From Chrysomallon squamiferum (lineage: Eukaryota > Mollusca > Gastropoda > Neomphalida > Peltospiridae), in NCBI GenBank assembly GCA_012295275.1, contig CM022667.1:10012538-10076537 (forward strand): a stretch of 64,000 nucleotides of DNA. The letters are read 5' to 3'. The position numbers and the translations under genes are program-made. Below are positions 25,831-39,788 of this stretch, one piece after another; within the stretch, counting starts at the first letter, position 1; each line of letters opens with the position of its first letter. The notes beneath the pieces are model-generated. The model made no database searches. It was not told where the DNA came from and saw only the letters and a list, made by a program, of their open reading frames with translations.

Positions 25831-27682
25831 CCTCCTTATAATTGTTTTTTATTTGTTTGTTTTTAACTGGAAAGGTGCAGGTAATATAACACGTTATCCA
25901 CTGACATTAAAAAATCAGCTTTTAAAAACTGTCCACTTTTTTCTATCACTAACAAATCAATTTTACAAGATTCTCTATTGAGAATAAAACCAATTTCAAC
26001 AGAAAAGAACTTTTTTTTATTTATTTTTGGATCAAGATTCATAAATGATAACATTTTTGGTTACATTTTAATTTACTTTATTTTATTCTGTGTAGTGTTG
26101 TTTATCGTTACTATTATTTGTTTTATTTAAGCTGATTATGAAAAATTTGCCATTTCACCTTGTCTGCCAGGGTGTGTCCCTAGCAACACTTTGATAGCGC
26201 TGACATCCAGGTTTGGCAATGGAAGTTCAGGCAGTCTTCCATAGGAACAACTCTCACCTGCATCTAATGCCAGCTGTTGCTGAAATGCAAATGAAAATAA
26301 ATAAATTAAAAAATTAAAACCAAAAAATGTTTGTAATTTAGAAAAATGGTATCAGAAAGTAAGAAATTGATAGTAATAAAATAGCAGCTAATCAGATCAA
26401 ACTGTAATATAAAAAGGTAAAGCAAAAAACAAAAATGAATACATCATTACATGAATGAGATTCAATGGATGGGTGGGTGGGTGGATTAACAAAATAAAAA
26501 CTAATCAAATGAAAAGATATCCCAGTAAATAGCAAAAGCAAGGCAAATTTTTTTTTAAATTAATACATAAATGAATGGATGGATGGATGGATGGATGGAT
26601 GGATGGATGGATTAATTAATGTTTAATGACCGTTCAGTATAAAATTACTATTCATATCAGCTATTAATACTTTTGCACAACATCAATTATCATTTTAATG
26701 GACTTTACTGTAATCTACACTAAAACTGTAAAAGGGAAAATTAATAAATCCAGTAAGAAATAACAATTATCCAAGATCATGTTTTGGTTCCATAGCTATT
26801 CTGTAAGCCTCATATTGTATACAAAAAACAAAAAAAACAATGATAAATGAAAGGGTGGAGATGACTGGAACTTCATCAAGGGGAAAGAAGCCTGCAAGTA
26901 AAGATGAGACATTTCACTTACTTTGTACACAAACAGGTATTCTCTAATGAATGCTCCCTGCTGCACTGCTGGCTGCTTGCTCTCTCCCATCAGAAGATGT
27001 TTAAAGGCAGACGTGGCGTTTTCCAGTTGTTTCAGATTAAACGACTGTCGCCCGATTGTGAAATGTATGTGGTCCTGCGATTTAAAATAATTAGTATTTA
27101 GCTTTGTTCAGCAAAACTTTTGATTTAAAAATTATTACTGCAGTAAAATCTCTAATGGAATTATTACAGAAAAGCAACTGTTTGGAATGTCAAAACATTT
27201 TAAATAAATTAAAACTTTTTTATGATTATTAGTAAAGATTGGCATCAAAAAAATAAATAAAAAAATAAATAAATAAAAAATAAAAGTAAATAAATAAATA
27301 AAAATATTTATAAAAGTAACAAAAAAAGTAATGACAAATAAAATGTGTTTTATGCTTGTTTTCTACCAATATAGAGACAGATCTTTTGGAAAAGTACAAA
27401 ATATTCATACTAGATTATATATGCTAATAAAAAATGTATTTACCTCTGATAATTTCCACTGTTTTCCTTTAAATATCTGTAAAGCCTGAGAATATGCTCT
27501 TAGGGAATGTTTTCTCTGAAATAAATAAATAACAAATAAAATAATTTTTATGACAATTTTACTTCCAACACAAAAAAGCTGCTATTAAAACACATAATCA
27601 CACAAATGTACAGGTACAAGCATAAATATATTCATTCGTGCATGCATACACATATACATACATATGCTGAAAAAGGGAGAGG

Positions 27683-27747
<65 letters not shown>

Positions 27748-30700
27748 ACTTACTCACTAGTTTTTATTGACCTTCAGGTATGATATGCACAAAAAATTAC
27801 CAGTATCAGAAATGCTAACTATTAATATAATATATTAGATGAGATATTTCAGAATGCTTCTCACCTGGCCTGCTTTGTTAAATCTGTGACCAGCTAGGAT
27901 CATGTGGAATGCATATTTTCTAACCATCGGAGCCTTCATGTTGATAAAACAATGAGCCCCTTGTTCCAGAAACAATGCACTTGCCAAATCTGTGTCCTGA
28001 ATAAACAGACAAATAAAGCAAAATAATATCCTGAATAAGCATTCAAATAGAACCAAATCAGTATAATGAATAAATATTCAAAAAGTTAAATCACCAAATA
28101 TTTCAGAAATAGCATCATAATAAATGTACACAAATAATAAATATTTGAATAATAATATAGTAATAATTGTATGCTAATCAGTATCTTGAATGAGTATTTT
28201 AACAAAAAAAATCAAAAACAGAATCCCATAATAATATAAATGAATTTTGTAATGAACTTAGAATAAATAGTTTAATATTAAACAGAATCCTAAAACAAAA
28301 TTATTGTAATAAAGACAGATATATCAGCATCAATTGTTTCTCATAAATTAATGCAGCCATATCTGTGCACTGAGTATTATGAAGCAATCATATCTAAGTG
28401 TAACAAATTCATGACAAATGGATATAATCTTTACTTAATAAAATGGTGAAGTATAAATAATGAAAACAGAATCTTCAAGACAAGAAGCCTCACATGTGCC
28501 AATCAATATCCTGAAGTTAAGAAAAATATTGAAGTATCACGTGACAATAACTAAATCAATATCTGGAATATAAGATATTGTACATGTCAAAAACTGAAGA
28601 AAAAACCACACACACACCTCACTAGTCATCTTGAGAAACTGCATGGCTGCCTCGTGATACATTCCTCTGCACTTCAAAGCTTCAGTGCTTACCAGTGTGG
28701 CCCTTGTTGCATATTGCATATTCCTGAAAAATTATGGTGAAAAAAAAAAAAAATCAATTTTTTTGCCTACCAAATAATAAACATGCCCATTGCAAAATTA
28801 ATATACAGACCAAATCTAGTCCAGAATATAGTCCAGAATATTAATTAAAATATATATTTACAATGTTTAAAAGTCAGAGAGAAAGTTACCTGCACGATGT
28901 GAGGTATGTTGTGATGGCTGATTCCATGTAATGATGAGGATACTGTCTCTGACTAGCACTGCCTAGCATGAATATGGATATACTGGCCATCTCCTAAAAA
29001 ATAAATCAGTTAAAACAATATATACATATATATATATATTTCAATATACATTACTACAGAAATGAGAAAACAATATACAGAAATGTTTTACTATGATACA
29101 GAAAGTCTAAGAATTAAATCAACATTCATTTAATGATGATTTATCCAAATTAGGATCCGGAAAAAAAAAAAGAGAAAAATGTACAGCTTAGAAAACCAAT
29201 GTCATAATTTTGTTTGCATACTGTAAGATTAATGGAAGGAAAACAGGCAACAATTTACCAGAGCTCCGGCGAAGTGCAGCCAAGCGTGGTCATTGTTGAA
29301 GTCTCTCTTAGCTGTGTGGTATGTGTGGTATGCAAAGTCGTACATCTGAAACAAAAACGCGAGATCTGCCAGTCGACGCAGCTGTAGCTCTGGGGCCTCG
29401 GAAGTATACCTGAAAATAAAATTAACATAATTAGTACATAGTACTGTATGTAGTTCAGTACTGAAAAGTACCATAACAAAATACTAATATGTTATGTTAT
29501 TATTGTGCGTACACAATGGGATAATACTGTTGTCAACAGGAATTCATGAAGTGAATATAGTTACAATACAAAAATAGGATTTTGTGTTCAGCAGTAAAAT
29601 TGTATATAAAAAATATTTAAATTTTAATATGCAAGTGTGAGTTGACTAAAAAGTAGAAAACAGGATTGCATGAAGTGAGAATTTATTTCTCATAATTAAA
29701 ACGAAACAATGTAGATGTGTGTTCATAACAAACATTTGACATAAAAAAATATTTCTGATGCTAAAATGATAGAGTAGAAATAATCGATTAATTATTTACT
29801 TATGTTAGTTTTGAAAAAAAAATATCTGTGTATTATGTTATGATAATATTTTAAAGCATGATTCATAATGAAAAGTATCTAAAAAAAGGAACTCAAAGTG
29901 AAAAGTCATTTCAAAATTAAATAAGATGTACAAAATATACACATGATCAGTGATCATTCAACATTAAAATGATGCTATATAAAAATATTACTCATAATCA
30001 GTGATGTATTTAGTAACAGATTACACATATTCAGTGATGTATTTAGTAACAGATTACACATATTCAGTGATGTATTTAAAGTAACTAAAAAGAAAGAACG
30101 TGTGTGTAGGAGAGTACAAGTGTGAACTCACACAACTGAAGTGTTCTGGTTGGCCTGTATGGGACCTGCCGGTTTGTTACTGCCAAACCATTTCTTAGTT
30201 GCACTGAAAAATGACCGATGAAGTCCTTTCCTTGACGTCAACTGAAAATAAAATAAAATAAAAGTTATTAGAGATTTCAGCTGAATAGATAACTAGTTAT
30301 TTGATACTGATCTGAGTCTGCTGATAATTGTGATGATGATGATTATTTGTTATTTATTTGTTGTGGTTTTCTTTTCCTTTCCTTTTGTTCTTTGTTGTTG
30401 TTGTTCTTATTTAATTTTTATTCATTTATTTCTTTGTTTTGGTTTGTTTGTTTGTTTGTTTGTTAAGTGAAAGATAACTGGGTTTTATTGATAAAGTATG
30501 AAAGAAAAAAATCAACTACTATTTAATGAAACCTTCCACAAACAACAGTGTGTAGATTTTAGATGACCAAGTTGTGGGCATTAAGATAATATATATATAG
30601 ATATATATATATTTTAAATGATTAAAAAATATGTAAATATAACTATTAAAAAAAATTAAATTAAAAAGCTCTTTTGCATTTTAATATAATACTAAATAAA

Positions 30701-31670
30701 TTACAAATATATATTATTAACAGTAGCTTTCTGCTGCAATGGTTAATGACTAAATTTAGGAATAAATGAAGGGATGAAGAAACAACAGAAGTCAAAATAA
30801 ATGAGTGAAAAAAATGAATGAATCACTCAGTGAGTCGGGTTGAATGAACTGTTCTGACTGACTGAGTAAGTGATAAAAAAAAAAATAATAATAATAATGA
30901 TGATGATGATGATGATGCTGATAACAATAATAGTAATAATAAATTAATAATAATAATAATAATAATAATAAAAATAACAACTTAATTAATCTGTTTAATC
31001 TAAGGGCCATCTCGTAACACCTACCTGGTCATTGAACACTCTCATCTGATTCTCGGCCCAAGGAATCAGGGCTCGGACGACAAACTCGTGCATGAAGATC
31101 TTCAGCCGGTCCATGTCGCTGGACGTCAGACAGATTCCGTGCGCTCGAAGCTTTGCCTTCTCTCTTGTCTCCGTGGAACTCTGCGAGGACTTAGAATCCT
31201 GGTACCCATTGGCTGCAGCTGTCCCGTCCCCCTCGCGAGACACGTCAGACTCCAGGTTCACGTTTACGTTTGCTGTGAAAGCCAGCGGGTGGTCTATGAG
31301 TAGGTTGCTGGTGGAGTTGCTTTCTGAAACAAAAAATTAAATAAATAAATTTAGTTAAAACTGTAATATCTTAAAATTTAAATTAGTTTCTTGCTGGAGG
31401 AATAATTTCTTTTTCTTAAAAAGTGTATCTGAGGTTGTGAAAAGAAACAGTTCTGCTACTTCTTTTTTTTTTTTTTTTTGAAAATTGAAACGTGTGTTTG
31501 TTTTGTTACTTCTATTGTTGTTGTTTTTGTTTTTTGTTCTTTAACAGTAAAAATGTAGTAATTGCTAAGCTGAAAAAACAGTTACTTAAAATATTTTTGT
31601 GTTTATTTCAAGTAAGTGTTTTATTTATTTGTTGCTAAAATGCACTTGCGAAAGGTGCTAACAAACATCT

Positions 31671-31703
<33 letters not shown>

Positions 31704-34538
31704 TCTTTTAAAAAGAATTGTCAGTTATATTTCTTAAATTTCTTTTTTAAATGCTAGAAACAACCTGTTCTATAATAAAACAATGAAATATACAACTTCC
31801 TGAATACTTCCCAGCAATAATTATTTATAATCCAACCTTTGTTCATAATAAAGTCTGACTATAGTATGATACACATCCATTTTGTCTATTTTTTTAGTCT
31901 TGGACAGCAAATTAAACACTTGAAGTGAAAATCTGGAAGTCACAGATAAAAAAAGAATAGAAAAGAAGAATGACGAGGCAAAAAGGAAAGAAAACAGACC
32001 AAATAAAAAGAAAAAGAGAACAGTCATTCTAACGAAAACTCTGAACAGACCTGACACACTACATGATAACTTGCTTTCTGTGGCTTCCATCCCGGTCTCT
32101 ATGGAGCCCTCCATGATGGACGATGAGTCAAGATCTTGGCCTTGGGTCAGATCTGGCTCAGACAAATGAGATGGAAAGATGGATTCATCATCTTGAGACT
32201 GGAGATAGTCGTACTCAACTCCTTCCTGTAGGGGGAAAAAAATATATATAATACAATATTTTAAACAACCTCTCAAAACAGCTGTTAAAACATTATACAT
32301 TTCAAATAATTCTTCACACTGTCATTAAAATAATATATATAATTTTATAAAAAATCTGACATACAATCATTAAACAACATTACAAACAACCTGTCACACA
32401 ATCATTTGAACAATACAGGATTTTGAACAATTATTCATGTACTCGTGTTAAAACAATATACACCGTTTTAAACAATTCCCCACAATGTTGTTAAAACAAT
32501 ACACATTTTCACACCATTTAGTTATTAAAATAGCATAGATTTAAAATAGGCACCTGAACAGCCATTAAAACAATATAAAACATTTTAAACAACACCATCA
32601 GCGAAATATGTATATTATAAGTGTGGTGTATTGTAAATGATAAAAAAGAGTCAATTTAAGGAAATATGAATATTAATATTAATATTAATCAAAACAACAA
32701 TAACAATAATGATAGTAGCAATAATAATAAAAACATTTTTCATTCTTATGGTTGGAATTTTGTTTTTTATCTGACACTTTCAGTCTGATAAATGTTTACT
32801 AGCATTTCATAGTCCAAAATGCTGGTTTAATAAGAAACAAAACATTTCATTTCCTTTTATTATCATAAATATATGTGCAAGATGACAACAACACCTCACA
32901 CAAAAAAATTGAAAAAAATCAATGAAATTTCCAAAGCAGAGAAATAGATACCAGTACAGATTAAAAGTTAACAACAATGACAACAGCAACAACAAAATAA
33001 CAAAAACAGCTTCAAAAAATTCAAAAGAACATTCAACAGTAATTTTATGTCTATGAGTGATGGAATAAACAATTCTGAACTTTTCTAAATCGAATTTTTT
33101 TTATTTTTTAATTCTCATTACAAATCTTTGCTAACAATAAAGTATAGCAGTATTATAACAAGCTTATGAAAGTGTATGGACATTTTATTTTGACAACATA
33201 ATTTATTGTACTTAATGCATGCAAATATCGAAGAAAGACTGAGTATACCCCAAATATTTTAGCTACATTACTGAGTGTGTCAGTGTTGGAGATTATACAA
33301 AAAATATAAAAGAAAAACTGCAGACCTACAGACATGAAGCTGTCTGTGCGAATTAAAAAATAAACAAGGTAACAAATGTCATACCATTTGTTTTACAAGA
33401 TGCAGACCACTCAAATATATCAAAAAATATCTATTTAATTCAGGATAATTTCTTATCTTTTGGATAATAAAATTATTTCAATATAACAAAAAATTAATAG
33501 CATTTGAATTTTGTTAAATAAATATTTTAACAATAATAATCTAACATTTAAAAAAAAAAAATAAAAAGAAGAAGATGATGATAATTACAAAACTGAATAT
33601 TTAATACTAATATTATTTAACAGTAATAATATTATTGACATTTATTCAGTTATTTGAGAAATTAAGTTAGGAAAGAATGTAAATATATTAGACTTCTGTA
33701 TGTTTTATATTTATTGATTTTATGAAGACAATAAAAAAGATATTTCACCACTCTCACAAGCAAAACTTTTCTTAGCAATGGATTTTTGTAAGCATGCACT
33801 TTCCCTTAAACAGGAGAACACAGACCACATGTTTGATACATCAATTTGGGAATGCTGGCTGGAACAGGAAATAGACCAATAATATTATCCAAGTTAGATT
33901 TGGCAACTTACAACTCCTTATTATAGATTTATATTCAAAATAAAACTAAATTTGATTTTAAAACTGATTAATAAAATAATTTTAGAATTGGTGAAAAACT
34001 ATAAAAATGCATGCCAAGTATTATAATAAAAAATAGAAAATTAATTTAAAATACATGCTAAAATATTTATGGAATTAAAAAAAAAAAATTAAAATTAAAA
34101 AGTAATGTGACTTTAACTAAACAAGACACAATAAAAATGACACAAATTAAGGTTCAGTTTAAGAGAGAAAATGAGGATTTTTGAAAACAAACCAAGAAAA
34201 ACAGAAGACATGCAAATGTTTGAAGACTGTTCAAATAAATTGCAAATGCAAACGTAACCAAAACCTGCAAAAAGAGAATGTTCAAGAACGTGAAAAATCA
34301 GCATGAACAGAAAAGCATATTATCAGCAACAACTTACCCATGTAATGAAGTATCTAGGTTTGTGGGGATTGGGTGGCTGAAAATCATTTATAGAATAGTA
34401 AATAAAAAATACCTGTAACAATAATAATAATAATAATAAATAATAATAATAATAATAATAATGATAAATAAAATAAAATAATAATAATAATAATAATAAT
34501 AATAAGTAATAATGATAATAATAATAATAATAATAATG

Positions 34539-34602
<64 letters not shown>

Positions 34603-36729
34603 CAAAGATGTATGAAAACCCAAATATAACTAAATTATATCCAGTTCAAAAACCAAATTAATTATGCTTTAATAACGTCAATAAATCAATAATTAGTAAC
34701 AGCTGTCATAACATTAAGTACATACACAACTTCAAACTGACATAAAATATTTACACAATTCACCACCAGACAGTAAGATAAATGCATAAGATACAGAAAA
34801 TAATTTTTTTAAATATCTATATATTAATTTTAACAACAATCTGTAGTAAGATTATCGTGTTACCAATTATTTATGTATAAAAACACTAAAAAATAAAAAT
34901 AATAATCAAACTTAAAAAAATAAAATAATATTAAATAATATAAAATCAATGTTAAATAATAAATAAATGACTGAATTTTTTTTTTTTTTAAAATTAAATT
35001 ACATTAAGCCAATTGTGCAGTTTTGTTATGATAAAAAAACAATATATATATATATTTCTGAATGCTATATTTTAATATTTAGAAATACGAATTCCTAATA
35101 CTGGTACACAACTGATTACTCTTTCACACTAAATAAAATTTCAACTGGGCATTTGAAACTGTTTTTTTAATTAATATTTTGATGCAGCCTGTACTTATGA
35201 ACTTGTACCAACATGCATGCTACTATATTTAATTTAATATTGTACTAATATACACTTCTAGCACTGTTTGGTATTTTTGAGACATGGAGAATAAATATTG
35301 TTGCTCAGAGATATATTATTGAATTATTATTATTTCTGGTTTAGGCAAACTGATAATCAGGAAAGACTGAGGAATCAAGGGTACCAGAAAATTGGTGATA
35401 TACTTGTGTATGTATAAATATATATAAAATCTAGCTAACTCATTGGTTATCTCACTGACTGACTAATATAGCTCAAAATGGAAAGGATTTCAACAGGCTT
35501 GATAATAATGACAGACATGAAAACTACTAATGGCTAATCAACATTTTGTGATTCAAAACCAGTAACTGCTAATCAATTATCAATAGGCAACATTTTGTGA
35601 TTCAAATCCAGAAATTACTAATCAATTAACAGGGAACATTTTTTTATATTCAAAACCAGTAACTGATAATCAGATATCAATAGGGAACATTTTGTGATTC
35701 AAAACCAGTAACTGCTGAACAATTTTCAACATGACATCATCACTAATCAAAACACTGAAAATAAAATGTTCCCTGAAATTCATTTCACCTCAAGTTATGT
35801 TTTAACACTGAGTTACTGTTCTCAATTTTCATTATTAAGAACAAAGAACAAAACCCAGAAATGCTGTACAATATTATTTGTATAAGTTGAAATGGAAACC
35901 AAGATAGATACAGTTAAATCTTTATCTTAACATACAAACACATATGGTAAGCACACACTGAGAACTGGTTTATTTTCTGACTAAAATTTGCTGGCAACCT
36001 CAAGAGATAATTGTGTATGCATGTATGTCAGTGCTCAAAGCACCACACCAAAATTTAGATGTTCTGTCAAGCATGAAAAGTTCCATAAATAACCCATAAA
36101 TAAAAATTAAAAAATTACCAATAACAAAAATTAATTTTTTTTTAATCTTTATTATAAACTATAACTAATCTAAATGTGACTTTTTGTTTGAATTTTTTAA
36201 ATTTTTTAATTTGTTTACCTGGATTTCTTGGGGTTGTGGTAGGAACTGACTCCATGGGTCAGGTAATGATGTCTCAGTTTTCATGTTTTCGACAGTCTGC
36301 AGTGATCGTGAATTGATCTGTAGTAAGTGACAGCAGTGAGGCTTGAAAGTCGACTTCATGCTCTGGTACACAGCCTCAGCCCTTCAAAAAAAAAATAAAA
36401 ATAAAAATAAAAATAAATAAATATATATATATTAAAAAACATTAAACAAAATTAATGAATTATTCAGTCAATGTTTAAAGTAACATTTTTATCTCAGCAC
36501 TAGTGTCTGTTTCTGTAAAAAAAATATATTTTTTGAAAAGTTCCGTAAATAAATCTCTGTGTCACTGTATCAAGGTTAAAATGAACAGCCATGATTCCAA
36601 ATATACCAAACATTCTATTTAAAAATATTATATATATATATATATATATAAAGAAAAAAATAATAAAAAAATAACCCCCNAAAAACAACAACTGCAACAA
36701 AAAATAATAATAATAATAACAATTAGGAA

Positions 36730-36800
<71 letters not shown>

Positions 36801-39381
36801 TATACCTGGTCTGTTCTCCCTCCACCACATCATGAAGTAAAACATAATAATTCAGAATCCCTGGGCAAAACCACCTTGGCACTTTGTTTGGAAACTGCTG
36901 CTGTTGCTGCAGTTGCTGACTCTGCAGATTGTTGAAGACATTGATAGGATCAGGATTGCTTGAAGACACAACGAAAGCACCTTGACGCAAGTTAAGGATT
37001 AATTAATTTTAGAAAATGTTTAAAGTTTTTATGTAGAACTGTAATGGGTGTATAAAAGTATCAAAATATTAAAGAAGACTATATATGATGTCAGAATGGT
37101 AAAGAAAAGAAGAAGTTAATGAAAGCATCACATTTTACTACATGCAACTGTAATTAATATTACATATCTAATTTTTTTTGTGTGAAAATTACATTCCTGA
37201 AGGACCAATGAATGAATTTTAGCCACATTCTGGCCCAGAAAACAAATTGAAAAATTATCAATTATCGTATTGTCAAATGACAAATGTATAAAATTCGAGG
37301 AAGAATGTTTTTAAACAAATAGCTAATTAAATCACACTGGGGTCTGTTTAATGTCTACTTTTTAAATTACAGTAGCCTTTAAGAAAACTCTTATAACTAC
37401 TCCATCTCAAGTCCTTTTAATTTCAACAGTTATTTTTTTATTTATTATTATTTTTTATTATCATGTAATATGTTAAAGCAAATTTGCTCATTAAATGTGG
37501 AAAGTAACAACACAGCTTTTGATAAACCTGGGATGAGACCCGGTCTGGAATGGGAAATAGGAATATTTAAAAACAAAGGATACATGCTAAACAGTGACTC
37601 AAGTACTCGTGGTCAGATGGTGTTATGACATCAAGGAAACATTCTCTGTAAGCTTCAAACCAAGGCGTTGATTCTGAAAATTATAAAATAAAAATAAATT
37701 TAAAAATAACAGTAATAATAATAATAATGTGGTTTTTTTTCTCTTTTTAAATTTTATTTTTTTAGAAATTGTTTTCTGTCCACTAGTTGGAAAATAATAC
37801 TACAACATTTTTATATTATGACAACGAAACATTATTGTAACAAGATACAAATAATATGAATTTATAATCATTATCAACAAATATATAGTTGCTCACAATA
37901 AAAGAAAGATAACATACGCACACCCCATTTTGTTTTCAAAATAGTCATTAGCAATAATCACTAAAATTTTGGATAGTGGAAATGTGTGATAAATTTTAGA
38001 ACTGTAGACACACTACACATACAAACAACATCCAAACCCAAACCCATACCCACAAACACACATAGATAGATAGACATAAAACTATAAATATAAATATAAA
38101 TATAAATATAAATATAAATATAAATATAAATATAAAAATAAATATAAACATAAACATATATATAAATATAAATATAAAAACTGAGTCAGAAAGAGATATA
38201 TATATATTATTACCATGTAGCTGGAGATCGTAACTGCCAACTGTTTTCACATTACACCTGCCAGCTTCTCCGGTCTGTAACTGTGCACCAGACACAGCGT
38301 CATTGAGCATCTTACGAATGTCTGCTTGCTGCGGTGGTGTACTCGACATATCACAGACTTTGATTCGCAGTGAATGTACTGTATGAGGAGCATTGTTGGG
38401 ATCTCGAATATGAACTGAAAATTAAAATGTAAATTTCATCTGTTATTCTAAGTCTTAATACATTATAAAGATAGTTTTTGTTGTGTGTGTGTGTGTGTGT
38501 TTGTGTGCATGTGTGAGGGTGTGTGCTTTTAATTAGGTTCAAAATAATTTCAATCATGATTTAGCTATTTATTGCAAAAGACGATCAGCCTGAGCCCCTT
38601 TTTAGCATGGCTAATAAATCATCTTTTTCTTTTAAATTATTATTGTTTGTTATTGTTCCATTTCAAGGGAGTTAAGTAGCAAAATCAGATTAGATGAAGT
38701 TAAACCTAATTCAGGTCATGATGAAGACATGAAATAGAAATTACTAGCTATCCAAAATATTTAAATTATTAATGTTACCTCTTTACACTTTCATAGCAGC
38801 AATAAATTTTGATAATAATATGATGGAAATGCTTTAATTAAATCCTAAATTTAAACTGCATGTTGGCAGTTAACCAAATAATAAATATTACATTACTCAA
38901 TTTACTGTCTTCATTTCGTGTTTACATTTTATTCCATAAACAAAAAACTAGAAAATGTTAATTCATGTACAATGATTGTTTACTTTATTGTTTTGTTTGT
39001 TTTTATTATGTTAAGCATTGTGTTAAAAAATAATAACAAAAGATTAATACGTAAAATGAACATAAAAACACGATTCCAAATATATTAATATGATTGGTAA
39101 ACTATAATTTGATTAAATATTGTTTACGTTTGTAACACTAACTTAATCCGACTAAAAGGCAATTTAATTATATTTTTAACATATAAGTATTAAGTAAGTA
39201 ACACGAATGTAAGAAAATGGATACCTTCAGTGCCTAAGCGACAAAAGGGTTGGATAAGCTGAGCAAATGTCAGATTATTCTTTTTACATAAAACTTCAGC
39301 GTCTGCACTACACAACACCGCAATATGTGGACTAAAAGCATTCTGAATAAATTCTGGAGCTGACTGTTTGCACTGCGCCAT
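18276..39381 (-). CDS. TRAPPC8: TRAPPC8, trafficking protein particle complex subunit 8 (TRAPPIII), 30 coding exons, 1512 aa
   Basis: This is a large subunit of TRAPPIII, the Rab1 exchange complex that acts in ER-Golgi traffic and autophagy. Thirty exons join in one frame with no internal stop. The start is MAQCKQSAPEF, matching the human start MAQCVQSVQEL. Other landmarks are RDPNN (about 56), WFCPGILNYYVLLHD (exon 4), SATKKWFG (exon 9), EAPELQLRRLADL (exon 10), HCFINMKAPMVRKYAFHM (exon 13), RQSFNLKQLENA (exon 15), GELRVVGLAYNLG and VRGKQRLEVQGPRLN (exon 20), GVHEVDFLFYYE (exon 21), and a final FRWVGQT...HPGVYNL block. Human TRAPPC8 is about 1435 aa, so length fits. Exons 19-30 cover the C-terminal beta-rich domains. 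Oddities: a 39-nt exon 6, a Gln run in exon 4, and a ten-serine C-terminus encoded by a microsatellite. Confidence 0.97.
19277..19355. repeat. (TTTA)n microsatellite in TRAPPC8 intron 28
   Basis: About 20 perfect tetranucleotide units. Confidence 0.95.
21249..21330. repeat. (AAT)n block in TRAPPC8 intron 25
   Basis: AAT runs with occasional GAT units; it extends on the left to about 21145 with AGT/AAC variants. Confidence 0.9.
21991..22275. repeat. 22-24-bp minisatellite that includes the TRAPPC8 exon 24 acceptor
   Basis: Twelve units, plus a partial one, of a CTTGTCAAAATAACACA-type motif. The first unit (AACCTGTCAAAATAA) contains the real splice acceptor of exon 24: on the minus strand it reads ATTTTGACAG|GT. 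The others read ATTTTGACAAG, so each still ends in AG. Confidence 0.93.
23527..23580. repeat. (GA)n microsatellite in TRAPPC8 intron 20
   Basis: Perfect GA run of about 27 units. Confidence 0.95.
23768..23903. repeat. (AAAT)n block next to the TRAPPC8 exon 20 donor
   Basis: AAAT and AAATA tetra/pentanucleotides, about 27 bp beyond the exon 20 donor on the minus strand. Confidence 0.93.
24195..24271 (-). repeat. Duplicated TRAPPC8 exon 20 acceptor
   Basis: A 20-bp identity (24195-24214 and 24252-24271, 57 bp apart) copies the start of exon 20 with its AG into the intron. The copy lies upstream in the transcript. Confidence 0.85.
25077..25150 (+). mobile_element. Short dispersed repeat, copy 1 (mollusc SINE-like)
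   Basis: It has GAGAAGGTGCATATATAATC then TTCCTTGCTGCTACTCAGTA. It shares this order with the sequence at 52531-52601. It resembles an element I remember as widespread in molluscan genomes (GGTGCATATAA, CCTTGCTGCTAATC). It lies in TRAPPC8 intron 18, is fragmentary, and shows no target-site duplication that I can define. Confidence 0.4.
27675..27744. repeat. (GA)n microsatellite in TRAPPC8 intron 13
   Basis: Perfect GA run of about 33 units after a GGGAGAGG leader. Confidence 0.95.
29999..30080. repeat. 33-bp tandem repeat, 2.5 copies, TRAPPC8 intron 9
   Basis: Copies begin with CAGTGATGTATTTA at 29999, 30032 and 30065. The first two are identical. Confidence 0.92.
32250..32600. repeat. Degenerate ~50-bp minisatellite, TRAPPC8 intron 6
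   Basis: Recurring TTAAAACAATATACATTTTA-like and AAACAACCTGTCACAC-like segments in about six or seven diverged units, next to the exon 7 acceptor. Confidence 0.6.
34423..34600. repeat. (AAT)n microsatellite, TRAPPC8 intron 6
   Basis: Long AAT run with a few GAT/AAA interruptions, just downstream of the 39-nt exon 6. Confidence 0.95.
35525..35735. repeat. ~49-bp tandem repeat, about four copies, TRAPPC8 intron 5
   Basis: Copies share ACATTTTGTGATTCAAAACC and then AGTAACTGCTAATCAAT. Starts lie near 35541, 35590, 35636 and 35687. Confidence 0.85.
36680..36680. other. Single ambiguous base (N)
   Basis: One N after a run of five C in TRAPPC8 intron 4, next to A-rich and AAT repeats. It probably marks uncertain homopolymer length in the assembly. 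Confidence 0.99.
36727..36796. repeat. (AAT)n microsatellite beside the TRAPPC8 exon 4 donor
   Basis: About 23 AAT units ending about 10 bp from the exon 4 donor. Confidence 0.95.
38084..38176. repeat. (TAAATA)n repeat, TRAPPC8 intron 2
   Basis: Hexanucleotide repeat of about 15 units near the exon 2 donor. Confidence 0.93.
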
Positions 39382-39500
39382 TGCTCCGTTGTTGTGTTAT
39401 TTTCCGTTCATTGTATACCAGGGAATCATTTACGCAAATTTATTCTCCGATGTGTCGTGTTGTCCTCCATTTTCTTGGGAAACACCACTTCCGGATGATT
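39382..39500 (-). promoter_or_regulatory. TRAPPC8 promoter / 5'UTR region
   Basis: Upstream of the ATG the sequence becomes GC-richer. On the minus strand it contains CCGGAAGTG (39486-39494), a consensus ETS site typical of housekeeping core promoters, and an AAAATGGAGGA element near 39463-39473 that recalls a YY1 site. There is no TATA box at a usual spacing. Activity is inferred. Confidence 0.45.
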
Positions 39501-39726
39501 AAAAGGGAGATCATTCTAACCTGAATTACCAAATAACATTTTACATCACGTTATATTAATACATCATACATGTTTCAGCAGCGATTGGCCTGGACGTTTG
39601 CTTCCTTATATGAACAAATAATTAATCTGTTTATGTGTAACTGATACTTGTTTTGCTTCGTATTATAATAAGCTCTGAAATTTCCTAAAGGCTGCTTAAC
39701 TATGAAATAAACATCTACGATAATTT

Positions 39727-39788
<62 letters not shown>

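Larger units (their letters stand above)
18276..39381 (-). other. TRAPPC8: TRAPPC8 coding exon map (5' to 3', listed as high..low)
   Basis: E1 39381..39225; E2 38414..38214; E3 37673..37584; E4 36980..36806; E5 36381..36219; E6 34376..34338; E7 32225..32051; E8 31323..31025; E9 30241..30132; E10 29409..29259; E11 28993..28890; E12 28723..28618; E13 27996..27865; E14 27515..27444; E15 27074..26922; E16 26279..26159; E17 25724..25530; E18 25376..25228; E19 24750..24676; E20 24209..23931; E21 23461..23064; E22 22802..22649; E23 22496..22394; E24 21993..21925; E25 21514..21471; E26 21140..20961; E27 20330..20226; E28 19869..19724; E29 19243..19154; E30 18579..18276. All introns are GT-AG. The total is 4539 nt, or 1513 codons with stop. 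Least certain are the E4 acceptor, which has a poor pyrimidine tract, and inclusion of E6. Confidence 0.88.

Noticed and set aside
31088-31340. Two plus-strand frames over TRAPPC8 exon 8
   Set aside because: Antisense shadows of a well-supported coding exon.
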